From assembly GCA_963656065.1 (NCBI GenBank), contig CAVKGV010000002.1, positions 158,469-222,468 of the forward strand: a stretch of DNA of 64,000 nt, given 5' to 3'. Every line of letters begins with the position of its first letter. Position 1 is the first letter of the stretch. Shown in pieces: positions 43,217-51,775 of this stretch. Made by a program: the position numbers and the translations under genes. Under the pieces are notes generated by a model, which saw only the letters and a list, made by a program, of their open reading frames with translations, was not told the DNA's origin and did not search any database. This DNA comes from Hallerella sp963656065. Lineage in GTDB: Bacteria; Fibrobacterota; Fibrobacteria; Fibrobacterales; Fibrobacteraceae.

Positions 43217-44703
43217 TTTTGGTTCTCCAGGTATTTTCCGATGTTTTCCACTTCACCGCAGGTTTCGAGAAGTCCGACGAGGGCCATCATCGCGTCATAG
43301 TTCGCTTTTAAAGTCGCCACCCGCAAGCGTTCGAGGGAAAGTTCCGCATCGACGACGTCTAGGCTTGTCCCCATGCCGGCGTTAAACGCTTTCTGCTGGT
43401 CTTCGAGGGATTCCTTGGCGAGTTCTTCTGTCTTCTTGAGCGTTTCCAGTTGGCTTCTCGCATGTTCGTATTCGCGGAACCGTTTCTCGACCAGAAGGGA
43501 AATATTCTGGACCGCCTGGTTTTGCATGTTTTCAACTTCGCGCCGCGTCGCTTTGGCTTCGGCGACTTTTCCGACGGTTTCGCCTCCGTGGAAAATATCC
43601 CATTCGATGGCGACGCCCACGGCCCATTCCGGTTCGAGAATTGTCAGATCCTTGGTGTAAAGTTCCTTCTTGCCGAAAAGGGCGACGGTCGGGAAGTAGT
43701 CCCCGCGGGCAGCCGTGACGGCTCTCCCGGCGCGTTTCTTTTCCTGTTCGAGTTGGCGGATTCCCGGATAGTTCTCGGATGCGCGCTTCTTGTAATCTTC
43801 AAGCGTCCTGTCGAGCTCGACAGGTTCGATGGGGGTTGTCGCGGTGAGCGCCGTGTCGCTTGCTCCAAGGCTGTTTGCTAGAGCGAGCCTTGCGAGCGAA
43901 AGGTCGCGTTCGGCGTTGTCTTTTTCGGTCATCGCTTCGACGAGGGCGACTTCTGCGCGGAGACGTTCTGCACGGGAAATCTGTCCGCCCGCTTCGAGTT
44001 TCTTCGCCTGTTCGACGTGTTCTTCAATTGTTTTGAACGCTTCGGTGCGAAGCGTGACCATTTCCTCGGCGAGCCTCATGCTGAAGTATCGCGTGCAGAT
44101 TTCGGAGAGAACCGTGTTTTCGACCATGTTGTAGGCGGACTTCTGCGCTTCGATATTTTCCGTCGAGGCGGCGTATGCCGAAAAAATCTTTCCCCCGGTA
44201 AAAATCGGCCAGAGAATCGTGGCGGAAGCATTGAAAAACAATTTGTCCTGGACTTTGACTTTGAATTTGTCTTCGGGAATTTGCGAAGCGAGCTGGGTCT
44301 GTCCGTTTCCCGCGACATTCTGGGCGTATTCCTTTGCCTTGGCGTCTGCCGCGGCGATTGCCGCCATATCGGTCGAAGAAATGTAGGGCGCCATCAAACC
44401 GCCGTATGTCGCCGCATATGTTGAAGCGTAGTTTGAACCGAGAATTGCGGAGCGAATCGGGGAAAGATCGATGGTAATCGGGTCATCGATCCGGGTCACC
44501 TTGCCGGAAAGCGTGAGCTTTGGCATGAAAAGGGAACGCGCCGATGTCTTTTGGCTTTCCGCCTTGTCTAAGTGGGTGCGATTTACGACCAGCTGGGGAT
44601 TCTTTTGCTTGGCGATGGCGATGGCTTCGTCAATCGATAGAGGCGTTGCGTTAGCCGTCTGCAAGATTCCCAAGAGTAAACAAATCGTTACGGTCCGTTT
44701 CAT
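43213..44703 (-). CDS. TolC-family outer-membrane efflux channel
   Basis: A 496-residue outer-membrane factor. Signal peptide MKRTVTICLLLGILQTANAT, cleavage near residue 19. LSIDEAIAIAKQKNPQLVVN and the second repeat VALVEAMTEKDNAERDLSLAR, with LANSLG, are typical of the OEP family, as is GMGTSLDVVDAELSLERLRV near the C-terminus. The sequence is mostly helical with long heptads. It is the first gene of the efflux operon and is transcribed away from the GH45 genes. Confidence 0.93.
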   Translation of the reverse strand: MKRTVTICLLLGILQTANATPLSIDEAIAIAKQKNPQLVVNRTHLDKAESQKTSARSLFMPKLTLSGKVTRIDDPITIDLSPIRSAILGSNYASTYAATYGGLMAPYISSTDMAAIAAADAKAKEYAQNVAGNGQTQLASQIPEDKFKVKVQDKLFFNASATILWPIFTGGKIFSAYAASTENIEAQKSAYNMVENTVLSEICTRYFSMRLAEEMVTLRTEAFKTIEEHVEQAKKLEAGGQISRAERLRAEVALVEAMTEKDNAERDLSLARLALANSLGASDTALTATTPIEPVELDRTLEDYKKRASENYPGIRQLEQEKKRAGRAVTAARGDYFPTVALFGKKELYTKDLTILEPEWAVGVAIEWDIFHGGETVGKVAEAKATRREVENMQNQAVQNISLLVEKRFREYEHARSQLETLKKTEELAKESLEDQQKAFNAGMGTSLDVVDAELSLERLRVATLKANYDAMMALVGLLETCGEVENIGKYLENQK

Positions 44704-44949
44704 AGTACAAAATAAAATAGCAAACGTCTTGGCGGGAAATGGCGAATTTTGGCGAAAATGCCGATTTTGCTGTTGAACGGGCGTTTATTTTCTATGAATG
44801 GAAAAGAGGCTTCGACGTGTCGCTTTTCCCCGGGAACGATTTTGGAACAGTTTTACCCTTCTTTTTGTTTTCAAACGGAAGGATTCGAAATTTCGAGAGT
44901 ATTTTATAGGGTGTCCGGTCCCGGGCCAAAAATCGATTTGAGGTTCAGA

Positions 44950-46464
44950 ATGAAAGCTTTTAAAATGGGCGTCCTGACGTCAGCCTGTCTTCTTGCCTGG
45001 AATTGCGGTGGCGATTCCTCTTCCAATCCGCCGGCGGAAATTTCTAGCTCCAGCGGCCAGCTGGTGTGCGATTTGTCCGCATACGGAACGCTTCCGCTTT
45101 GGACGGGAGCCTACCTGATTGGCGCGGACGGCTCTGTTTCGGACGGGACGAATGCCGTGGGGACCTTTGATTTTGCAACGGGAAATATTTTGGATGCCAG
45201 CGGAGCGACGATTGCGACGCTAGACGTTTCTCTCTTGCCCTACTTTGACGCGGAAAATCAAAAGCTTATTTACAAGAACTGTCTTGTGACCGCTGTCGAT
45301 GGCAGCTCGCTTGGACGGATCGATGAAACCGGAAACTTTGTGCCGGGAACGGTGGATGTTTCGAGTTCAAGCGAAAATTCGGATTTGCCTCTTTCTTCGG
45401 ATGCGAACATTCCGAATTCCTCGGCGACGCTCCCGGTTTCTTCTGGCGAGGATGTTTCGAGTTCAAGTGCCGCACTCGTGGTAAGCTCCAGCTCGGGCAA
45501 GATTTCCGGCTCCGGCGAAATGGATCCGAGCGGTTACGAGGTCATGAATTATGCAAATATCCTGGACAATGGACAGACCGGTTGGAGTTCCCGCTATTGG
45601 GACGCTTGCAAGCCGCACTGTTCGTGGCCCGGAAATGTCGATACGAGTTCCCTTGCCGCTTACAAGGCGGATCACGGTGCCGCTCGAAATTGCAACATCA
45701 ACGATTTTGAAATTCCCGCCTGGACGCTCAGCTACAATGTACAGCAATATTGGAAAGGCTACCAGGGAACGACCAGTGGCTGCAAAAGCGACGAGCGTGG
45801 CGGTGGAGTTGGAGGCGCCTTTGTCTGCACGGATATGGCGCCTGTCGCCGTGAACGATACCTTGGCGTATGCCTTTGTCGCTGGACCGGGTTCGGGAGTC
45901 AAGGGCTGTGGAAAGTGCTATCACTTGCAGTTCAACGGCGGGAACCACGCTAATGATATCAAGGCGGCGCATAAGGCTTTGAAGGGAAAACATCTGATTG
46001 TGATGGCTTCGAATATCGGGCATGACGTGGAAGAAGGCCAGTTTGACATGATGGTGCCGGGTGGCGGCGTCGGACAGTTCGATGCGCTTTCTTTGCAGAT
46101 CGGCGTCTCCAAGGATAAGCTGGGCGTTACTTATGGCGGATTCCTTGCGTCTTGCCAGCAGACTCTCGGTTATGATGCGGCTCTTAACAAGTACCAAACT
46201 TGTGTCATCGATATGTGCGAAGCGGTTTTCCCGAACCATCCGAACCTTTTGCGCGGATGCAAGTGGTTTGCCGAATGGTATATGGCTGCGGACAATCCCA
46301 CGTATAACTGGGAAGAAGTCGAATGCCCGCAGTATCTGATCGATAAGTATATGACGACGATCAATACGGAAATCGGGACGAATATCGCTTGGCAGGACGA
46401 CTGGTCGGGCTACACAGGCGGTGCTTTCGAAACAAAGGATTGCACGGATTCGGGCTGTCCGTAA
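44950..46464 (+). CDS. GH45 endoglucanase lipoprotein (first of a tandem pair)
   Basis: The ATG at 44950 is chosen because GAGG precedes it by 6-7 bases and a lipoprotein signal follows (MKAFKMGVLTSACLLAWNC, Cys19); a long in-frame extension upstream has no such support. The 504-residue protein has an N-terminal module of D/G-rich beta-repeats (about 30-135), a Ser-rich linker (about 138-198), then GH45. The GH45 base is the Asp in WSSRYWDACKPHC and the acid is the Asp in GQFDMMVPGGGVG. It cleaves cellulose or beta-glucan by inversion. It should be anchored by lipid, probably at the outer membrane, unlike the other hydrolases here. The second copy starts 68 bp on. Confidence 0.92.
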   Translation: MKAFKMGVLTSACLLAWNCGGDSSSNPPAEISSSSGQLVCDLSAYGTLPLWTGAYLIGADGSVSDGTNAVGTFDFATGNILDASGATIATLDVSLLPYFDAENQKLIYKNCLVTAVDGSSLGRIDETGNFVPGTVDVSSSSENSDLPLSSDANIPNSSATLPVSSGEDVSSSSAALVVSSSSGKISGSGEMDPSGYEVMNYANILDNGQTGWSSRYWDACKPHCSWPGNVDTSSLAAYKADHGAARNCNINDFEIPAWTLSYNVQQYWKGYQGTTSGCKSDERGGGVGGAFVCTDMAPVAVNDTLAYAFVAGPGSGVKGCGKCYHLQFNGGNHANDIKAAHKALKGKHLIVMASNIGHDVEEGQFDMMVPGGGVGQFDALSLQIGVSKDKLGVTYGGFLASCQQTLGYDAALNKYQTCVIDMCEAVFPNHPNLLRGCKWFAEWYMAADNPTYNWEEVECPQYLIDKYMTTINTEIGTNIAWQDDWSGYTGGAFETKDCTDSGCP

Positions 46465-46532
46465 TAGGAAAAATTTTGATGTGGATTTTCGGGTGGTGTG
46501 TGGTAAAGTTTTCATGAACAGAAGGATGAAAA

Positions 46533-48260
46533 ATGAAAAAACGCTACCTGGCTTTTTTTGCCGCATCTGCGCTTTTGGCGTGGAACTGCGGTGAAAGTTC
46601 AAATTCGGCATCAAGCAATGGAGGAAATTCTCAGCCTCCATCTGTGGCGGATTATCCCTATTATCTCGGTGGATTTACTATCGATCCGGCGACAGGGGTG
46701 GTCTATAATGCGGCGACAGGCGTTGCTGAGGGACAGCTTCTCGCCGACGGAACCGTGGTGAGCCTTTCGGATGGCGTAACGCCGATTCTCGTTTGCGATA
46801 CGACTCTTTTGCCTTCGCTCTCTTCGGCGGGGTATCTCATCAACAAGAACGGAACTGTCACGGACTTGAACGGGACGATGATCGGGAACTTGGCCGAGGA
46901 CCAGGCGACGATTCGCCTTACCGACGGATCGCTTGTCGATTTGGCTGGCAATGTGATTGCGCTTCCCGAAAACGACTCGCTTTTGATTCCGCAAAATCCG
47001 GATTCGCTGATTATTTCTTCGGCGAGCGGACCTGACGTGCCGAATATTTCCAGTTCGCAAACCGACATCCCGATGTCTTCTGCCGGGGAAATTCCTGTGC
47101 CCGGTTCTTCGAGCTCCTCTCAGGTTCTCCCGGCATCTTCTGCAAGCGTCCAACCGGGAAACGTGACGGGAAGCCTGACGCAAAACGTACAAAAGGGACA
47201 GTCTATCGAAACCGTTATTTTCAGCGGTGTCGCTTCTGAACCGACCCGTTCCTGGAACCTGCATTTCTTGCAGATGACTTATGACAAGGACAAGGGGACC
47301 TATACGATTTCGGGAATGGTGCCAGACTGGTTCCAGGAAGGAAGCACGAGCGACAAGTTGACGATTGACGGAAAGGAATACACGATTACGTTGAATGTCG
47401 GAAATGTTTCCGCAAGTTCTTCGAGCGTTTCGGTGGAGCCGTCGAGCAGTTCGGTCAGGTCTTCATCGAGTGCGCAGGTTGTGGCGCGTTCCAGTTCATC
47501 GGCAAAGTCGAGCAGTTCCATTTCGGGCGGGACGAGCACGGAATTGAAAGTCGTTGCCGGCGGAGCGTCCGGAAGCGGCTGGGCAACGCGTTACTGGGAT
47601 TGCTGCAAACCGAGCTGTTCGTGGACAGAAAATGCGGGAAGTGGCAACGAAGCGAAAATGTGTTCGGCAAGCGGCAGCAAAATTTCGAATTTCAACGAGA
47701 CGAGCATCTGTAATGGTGGCGTGGCTTCGACCTGCACCAGCCAGATTCCGATAATCGTGAACGATAACTTGGCGTATGCCTTTGCTGCGGTTCCGGCTTC
47801 GAATGGAGGCGCTTGCGGAAAATGCTTCGCGCTGACTTTTGACGGAACGGGAAAATACGAGACAAAGGCTCCGCACCAGTCGCTGAAAGGAAAAGTCCTG
47901 GTGGTGATGGCTTCCAATGTGGGAACGGATGTTTCCCAGGGACAGTTTGACGTGATGATTCCCGGTGGCGGCGTCGGCATTTACAATGGATGTTCGGCGT
48001 TTGGCTGGGGAGATCAAGGTGAACAGTATGGCGGACTTCTCTCCGATTGCGAAACGGAAGTCGGCTACAATAAATCGGGTTCGGCTTTGACATCGGCGCG
48101 CAAGTCCTGCCTCACGAACAAGTGCAATACGGTCTTTGCAAACGATTCCCAGGCGAAACAGGGATGTCTCTTCCTTGCAAACTGGATGAATGCCGCGGGA
48201 AATCCCAACCACACTTATCAAGAAGTGGAATGCCCCGCAGCCCTCAAGGCGCAGTATTGA
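46533..48260 (+). CDS. GH45 endoglucanase lipoprotein (second of a tandem pair)
   Basis: A 575-residue relative of the preceding gene. Lipobox ALLAWNC gives Cys19. After it come the same type of N-terminal beta-repeat module (about 35-155: GYLINKNGTVTDLNGTMIGN, DGSLVDLAGNVIA), a Ser linker, an extra beta-sandwich (about 205-292: GSLTQNVQKGQSIETVIFSG), a second Ser-rich linker (about 293-330) and GH45 with WATRYWDCCKPSC and GQFDVMIPGGGVG holding the catalytic Asp pair. Many Cys residues suggest disulfides. AAGGA precedes the ATG by 7 bases. The extra sandwich module is the main difference from its neighbour. A strong terminator follows. Confidence 0.93.
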   Translation: MKKRYLAFFAASALLAWNCGESSNSASSNGGNSQPPSVADYPYYLGGFTIDPATGVVYNAATGVAEGQLLADGTVVSLSDGVTPILVCDTTLLPSLSSAGYLINKNGTVTDLNGTMIGNLAEDQATIRLTDGSLVDLAGNVIALPENDSLLIPQNPDSLIISSASGPDVPNISSSQTDIPMSSAGEIPVPGSSSSSQVLPASSASVQPGNVTGSLTQNVQKGQSIETVIFSGVASEPTRSWNLHFLQMTYDKDKGTYTISGMVPDWFQEGSTSDKLTIDGKEYTITLNVGNVSASSSSVSVEPSSSSVRSSSSAQVVARSSSSAKSSSSISGGTSTELKVVAGGASGSGWATRYWDCCKPSCSWTENAGSGNEAKMCSASGSKISNFNETSICNGGVASTCTSQIPIIVNDNLAYAFAAVPASNGGACGKCFALTFDGTGKYETKAPHQSLKGKVLVVMASNVGTDVSQGQFDVMIPGGGVGIYNGCSAFGWGDQGEQYGGLLSDCETEVGYNKSGSALTSARKSCLTNKCNTVFANDSQAKQGCLFLANWMNAAGNPNHTYQEVECPAALKAQY

Positions 48261-48270
48261 TTTTTCCTGC

Positions 48271-48306
48271 ACCAAAAATTCCCGGAAAAGTCCGGGAATT
48301 TTTGGT
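48271..48306. terminator. Bidirectional terminator between the GH45 pair and the TPR gene
   Basis: AAAAATTCCCGGA pairs perfectly with TCCGGGAATTTTT across AAAG, and has T runs on both strands. Confidence 0.92.
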
Positions 48307-48342
48307 TAAACATCCATTTGCCTGAAAAATTCTAATCTCTGC

Positions 48343-49299
48343 TCACGGGTGGAGATTTTTCTTTTTAAGGTCCTTGACTAGCGAAGCGGGCATCCATTTC
48401 TCGATTTTTTTGTATTCGGGATCTTTGAAAAGGTTTGCGTTTTGCAACGATTTTTCGCTGTCGCCCATCTCCTTGTAGATGCGGGCGAGGTTTCCGATGG
48501 CGCACCAATAGCGCACCGATTTGCCGGTACGGTTCAAGTAATCGCTTGCGCTCTTTTCGTAGATTTTGGCGGCCTCCGTAAAGCGTTCCTGCTTGTAGAG
48601 CATGTCGGCTTTCATCTGCAAAAAGACGGGATTTTTCGGAGCCTTGGCGAGGGAACGCTCCATGACGTTCAGTGCTTTATCGTATTCCTGCTTGTCGTAA
48701 TACATCCAGGCGAGCGGTGTTGCGTAAAGCGCCCAGAAAAGTCCAGACCGGTCCACGCCTTTTTCGAGAACTTTCAGATAGTCTTCGCGATGGTCGGAGA
48801 CGAACGGCAAAAAGCTCAATCCGTCATCGACGTAGTAGGCGTAAATTGCGTAAAAGGCTTTGGCTTCGAGGTCTTCGGAATCTTCGAATTTCTTAGCGGC
48901 TTTTCGCGTTCCGAGCGCGCCCTTGATGGAATGCCCCATGGCGGTGCGGGCGTATCCCTGTTCGAATTCCCGCAAGATGTCCCAACTGCCTTCTGCCGAA
49001 CAGTCGGAAAGTTCCTTCTCGGCTGTGAAAAGCGCGAGCGTGTCGCCGGTATCGTCAAATTCGCTCAGACGAACGATGCCGCGGATGACGCAGGCCGCTC
49101 CCGGATTTTTGCCTTGGATTTTCTGGATGGCGGCGTAAGCTTCGGAATAATTCGTTTGGAGGGCGAGTCCAAGGGAGCGTTTCGCTTCGCTTTGGAGCGT
49201 TCCGGGGAGCGTAAAGATGGTCGTATCGGAGGCGATTGCAGCCGTTGCGATGAAAAGGGTTGCGCAGAGAAATGTTGGAGGTTGCTTAAAAAATTTCAT
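48343..49299 (-). CDS. Exported tetratricopeptide-repeat protein
   Basis: A 318-residue protein with a signal peptide (cleavage near AIA-SDT, residue 23). The body is helical with TPR-type units: LAWMYYDKQEYDKALNVMER, then NPVFLQMKADMLYKQERFTE and ARIYKEMGDSEKSLQNANLF. Two TPRs at about 205-275 are clear; the N-terminal half is more divergent helical repeats. It is a likely periplasmic scaffold; no partner is visible. It converges with the GH45 gene across a shared terminator. Confidence 0.75.
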   Translation of the reverse strand: MKFFKQPPTFLCATLFIATAAIASDTTIFTLPGTLQSEAKRSLGLALQTNYSEAYAAIQKIQGKNPGAACVIRGIVRLSEFDDTGDTLALFTAEKELSDCSAEGSWDILREFEQGYARTAMGHSIKGALGTRKAAKKFEDSEDLEAKAFYAIYAYYVDDGLSFLPFVSDHREDYLKVLEKGVDRSGLFWALYATPLAWMYYDKQEYDKALNVMERSLAKAPKNPVFLQMKADMLYKQERFTEAAKIYEKSASDYLNRTGKSVRYWCAIGNLARIYKEMGDSEKSLQNANLFKDPEYKKIEKWMPASLVKDLKKKNLHP

Positions 49300-49312
49300 T
49301 TGTCTTTAAAAA

Positions 49313-49570
49313 ATGTGGCTTGTTGAATTTGACGTCCATATAAAATTTAAAAAAATGGGCCTTTCGAAAACCGATTTTTTTGAATGGCGGGCTTTTTCTC
49401 TGCGTTGGCTTTTCGTAACTCGTTTGAACTCAACGGGTTATCTTTTGAGTTTAAATTTCGGGATGCTTGACGCTGGGCCAGAAAAATACGCCTGTCAAAT
49501 TTTGACAGTGATTTTTGGATGGATTAATTTATACGAAGTCTATGAGCTCCCATTGGATAAGGCTTTTTGA
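49313..49570 (+). CDS. Hypothetical small protein (uncertain)
   Basis: An 85-residue frame (or 71 from the ATG at 49355) in the 385-bp gap 49300-49684. LRWLFVTRLNSTGYLLSLNF followed by CQILTVIFGWINLYEVYELP has a protein-like pattern of alternating hydrophobic residues, and could be a membrane-associated peptide. There is no ribosome binding site; the leader is AT-rich. I cannot assign a family. The rest of the gap is AT-rich and carries an inverted repeat at 49634-49658. Confidence 0.35.
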   Translation: MWLVEFDVHIKFKKMGLSKTDFFEWRAFSLRWLFVTRLNSTGYLLSLNFGMLDAGPEKYACQILTVIFGWINLYEVYELPLDKAF

Positions 49571-49633
49571 CGCTTTTGAAATAATGAATTTATAAACAAT
49601 CATCGCGGAATAATTTGCTTATATCTAGATAAA

Positions 49634-49658
49634 GGATGTGAAAATTTTTGTCACATCC
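49634..49658 (+). promoter_or_regulatory. Inverted repeat in the leader of the 49685 gene
   Basis: GGATGTGA and TCACATCC are a perfect 8-bp inverted repeat with a 9-base AT-rich spacer, 27 bp before the start codon. It lacks a T run, so an operator or mRNA leader hairpin is more likely than a terminator. The half-site TGTGA with TCACA resembles a CRP-type operator core. Confidence 0.5.
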
Positions 49659-49684
49659 GAAAACACAAGCAAAGAAGGCTGCCT

Positions 49685-49906
49685 ATGATGAAGATACTTC
49701 ACAAGCCGGTTTCGCTTTCCCTGTACCTTTTAAGCTCGGGTTTCCAGTCTTTCAAAAAGCGCATCTCGCAGGAGTTGCAGCTTCGTCGGGGCGTAAATCT
49801 GGAAGATTTTGCCGACGATGAATGTTTGTATGCTTTTTACCTACGCGGAGAGCCTGAAGACTATGTGCTTGATGCGTTGTGCGGAAATGTTTCGGACGAA
49901 TTTTAA
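49685..49906 (+). CDS. Small soluble protein of unknown function (73 residues)
   Basis: MMKILHKPVSLSLYLLSSGF starts 7 bases after AGAAGG. The rest, FQSFKKRISQELQLRRGVNL to CGNVSDEF, has an acidic second half (EDFADDECLYAFYLRGEPED). No signal peptide, membrane segment or known domain. It converges on a 42-residue gene (49958-50086) that ends 51 bp away, and has a CRP-like inverted repeat in its leader. Codon use appears ordinary. Confidence 0.65.
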   Translation: MMKILHKPVSLSLYLLSSGFQSFKKRISQELQLRRGVNLEDFADDECLYAFYLRGEPEDYVLDALCGNVSDEF

Positions 49907-49937
49907 AACAAACTAACCCCGGTGAATTTCACCAGGG
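49905..49937 (-). terminator. Terminator between two convergent small genes
   Basis: CCCTGGTGAA pairs with TTCACCGGGG (one wobble) on the minus strand, followed by TTAGTTTGTTTT. It could also stop plus-strand transcription of the 73-residue gene. Confidence 0.65.
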
Positions 49938-49957
49938 CCAGAGCTTTTGTGGAATCT

Positions 49958-50086
49958 TTACTTTTCGTCAACCCACCAGGAACCGTCATCTTCTTCTTCG
50001 GTCCTTGCTGAGTTTGACAGGTAGTTTTGATTCCTGTTGCCCAGATCGAGTTCGCGCTCGATCCAGAAGTTGTTCTTTTCTTTCAT
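49958..50086 (-). CDS. 42-residue acidic protein of unknown function
   Basis: Too short for routine ORF calling, but AAGGAGATACA directly precedes the ATG at 50086, a near-ideal ribosome binding site. The product begins MKEKNNFWIERELDLGNRNQ and ends with EEEDDGSWWVDEK; it is hydrophilic, rich in Asn, Glu and Trp, with no membrane segment. The stop at 49958 is followed by a hairpin terminator. I know no family. It could be a regulator, a toxin-neutralising partner or a precursor peptide; nothing in sequence decides among these. Its start lies 147 bp from the GroES-like gene, which is divergent. Confidence 0.6.
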   Translation of the reverse strand: MKEKNNFWIERELDLGNRNQNYLSNSARTEEEDDGSWWVDEK

Positions 50087-50233
50087 TGTATCTCCTTGCT
50101 GAGGTTGTCTTCCCAGCGGTTATGTCTTCTTTTCTAAGCAGACGACTATATTATACATAAAAAAAGAGAAAAAGCAAATGTAATTGTGTAAAATCGGGGT
50201 GATTTCCGGGCAAACAATTCTATTTTTGCCTGT

Positions 50234-50608
50234 ATGGATAAGAATGTTGAAAAAATCGTGATGATCGGGGACCGTATTCTGGTGAAGCCTCTCGAAGCCG
50301 CTTCGAAAACGGGAAGCGGACTCTACCTCCCGCCCGGAGTCCGTGAAAAGGATGCCGTTCGCGCGGGGATAGTGGTCAAGGTCGGTCCTGGATATCCTGT
50401 GCCGTCAACCGATCCGGATGCGTTTCTGAAAGAGGCGACCGATCCTATCAATTACGTTCCGCTCCAGGTGGAAATCGGCGACCAGGCTCTTTACTTGCAC
50501 GGTAATGCTTTTGAAATCGAAGTGAACGGGGAACGCTACGAAGTCGTGGGGCAGAATGCCGTTCTGCTGGTCATTCGGGATGACGGCCTTTCGGAACTCG
50601 GAGTCTAG
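50234..50608 (+). CDS. GroES-like co-chaperonin, long variant
   Basis: A 124-residue Cpn10-fold protein. GDRILVKPLEAASKTGSGLY with LPPGVREKD corresponds to the first strands and mobile loop of GroES; GIVVKVGPG and the end VVGQNAVLLVIRDD also match. Between them is an insertion of about 25 residues (YPVPSTDPDAFLKEATDPIN) relative to the usual 95-residue GroES. Such long GroES-like paralogues occur in Bacteroidetes and relatives. No groEL is adjacent, so this is probably a second co-chaperonin or a specialised one rather than the main GroES. The next gene begins directly after its stop. Confidence 0.8.
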   Translation: MDKNVEKIVMIGDRILVKPLEAASKTGSGLYLPPGVREKDAVRAGIVVKVGPGYPVPSTDPDAFLKEATDPINYVPLQVEIGDQALYLHGNAFEIEVNGERYEVVGQNAVLLVIRDDGLSELGV

Positions 50609-51421
50609 ATGAATCGTTTTCCGGTCAAGGCTTCGCTCGGACTCGCTGCGCTTTCCCTTTTGGTGACGCCCGTTTTGGCGTTGTGCTATGCCGGCCTTTA
50701 TGCGGTGGATCTCGTCGGGCTGCTTTCGATTTTCGGAAAGCTTTCGGCGGTGCTGGAGGTGCTTCTGCCGGTCCTTTTTCTGGTGACGCTCTGGGGAATC
50801 CTTTACCTGCTTTCGGCGTTTCTGAAAGGCTTGGACGCGTGCGGGGAAAAGAATGCGCTCGACTGGCTGTTTCGCCTGCTGGTTTTTCTTGCGTGTGCGT
50901 TGAGCGTCCTTTCGCCGTTCTATTCTGTTTTCCCGGATAGCGTTGCGCTTTGTGCGGCATGGACTCTTGTGTTTTCTGTTGAACTTGTGGCTGGGATTTT
51001 CTTCGGGCTTGTAACGGTTCGCTTGGCGTTTCGGACAAAAAAATGGCTGGTCCTCGGAATCGGGTTGGCGCTTTCTTTCACTTTTTTGACAGATTTTGAC
51101 GGCTGTCGCGTTTTTGAATCCATCCTGGACCATCAGTTCGGAACCGAGAACTTTCTTGATACGGACACGGATACCGGAAGCGGCCTGATTACCTACCTGT
51201 GGGGGCTTTCTCCGGCAGAATTTGACACGCTCGACGATGAATCCCTGGCGGACATCCAGGAAGTGTCCTTTGTATTTGGCGTATCTTCCGCGGCGCTTTT
51301 TGGCTGGCTGGTAGCGGCTCATTGCGCGGCTTCGGTCCTTCTTTTTGCCCTGTCGGCAATCTATTTTATGCGGAAAAAATCCGCTCCTGTGGCTCAAAAT
51401 CCGGAAAAGCTTTTATGCTGA
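50609..51421 (+). CDS. Polytopic membrane protein of unknown function
   Basis: A 270-residue membrane protein with about six hydrophobic segments (roughly residues 9-28, 40-70, 88-106, 112-140, 147-163 and 210-250) and an acidic loop (DTDTDTGSG, FDTLDDESLAD) near 185-215. I do not recognise a family. It starts one base after the GroES-like stop, and its end overlaps the DUF486 gene by 7 bp, so the three genes form one operon. Confidence 0.7.
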   Translation: MNRFPVKASLGLAALSLLVTPVLALCYAGLYAVDLVGLLSIFGKLSAVLEVLLPVLFLVTLWGILYLLSAFLKGLDACGEKNALDWLFRLLVFLACALSVLSPFYSVFPDSVALCAAWTLVFSVELVAGIFFGLVTVRLAFRTKKWLVLGIGLALSFTFLTDFDGCRVFESILDHQFGTENFLDTDTDTGSGLITYLWGLSPAEFDTLDDESLADIQEVSFVFGVSSAALFGWLVAAHCAASVLLFALSAIYFMRKKSAPVAQNPEKLLC

Positions 51422-51756
51422 AAGTTGCCTTGCTAACGGCGGGAATGCTCGTCTGTTCCAATCTCTTTATGACATTTGCCTGGTATGGGCATTTAAAGTT
51501 CCTGAATGCGAAACCGTGGATTGTCGCCGCAGTCGCTAGCTGGGGAATTGCGTTCTTTGAATATATGATCCAGGTACCGGCGAATCGTTACGGTTATACC
51601 GCGCTGAACGTTGTCCAGCTGAAAGTCATCCAGGAAGTCGTCGCGCTTTCCGTCTTTGCGCCTTTTGCCGTGTTCATGATGAACCAACCGCTCAAGCTGG
51701 ACTATCTCTGGTCGGCGCTTTGCCTTGTGGGAGCGGTCTATTTTGCGTTCCGCTGA
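51415..51756 (+). CDS. DMT/DUF486-family small membrane protein
   Basis: A 113-residue four-helix membrane protein. MLKVALLTAGMLVCSNLFMT, WGIAFFEYMIQVPANRYGY, and LNVVQLKVIQEVVALSVFAP are hallmarks of DUF486, a branch of the drug/metabolite transporter superfamily. The ATG at 51415 overlaps the upstream gene; a longer in-frame extension upstream is only a shadow of that gene. Substrate unknown. Confidence 0.9.
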   Translation: MLKVALLTAGMLVCSNLFMTFAWYGHLKFLNAKPWIVAAVASWGIAFFEYMIQVPANRYGYTALNVVQLKVIQEVVALSVFAPFAVFMMNQPLKLDYLWSALCLVGAVYFAFR

Positions 51757-51775
51757 CCGGACTTTTCTTGAAAGG

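Noticed and set aside
47400..47535. Tandem Ser-codon repeats as a possible microsatellite or CRISPR-like array
   Set aside because: They encode the Ser-rich linkers of the GH45 lipoprotein; units are irregular and in frame.
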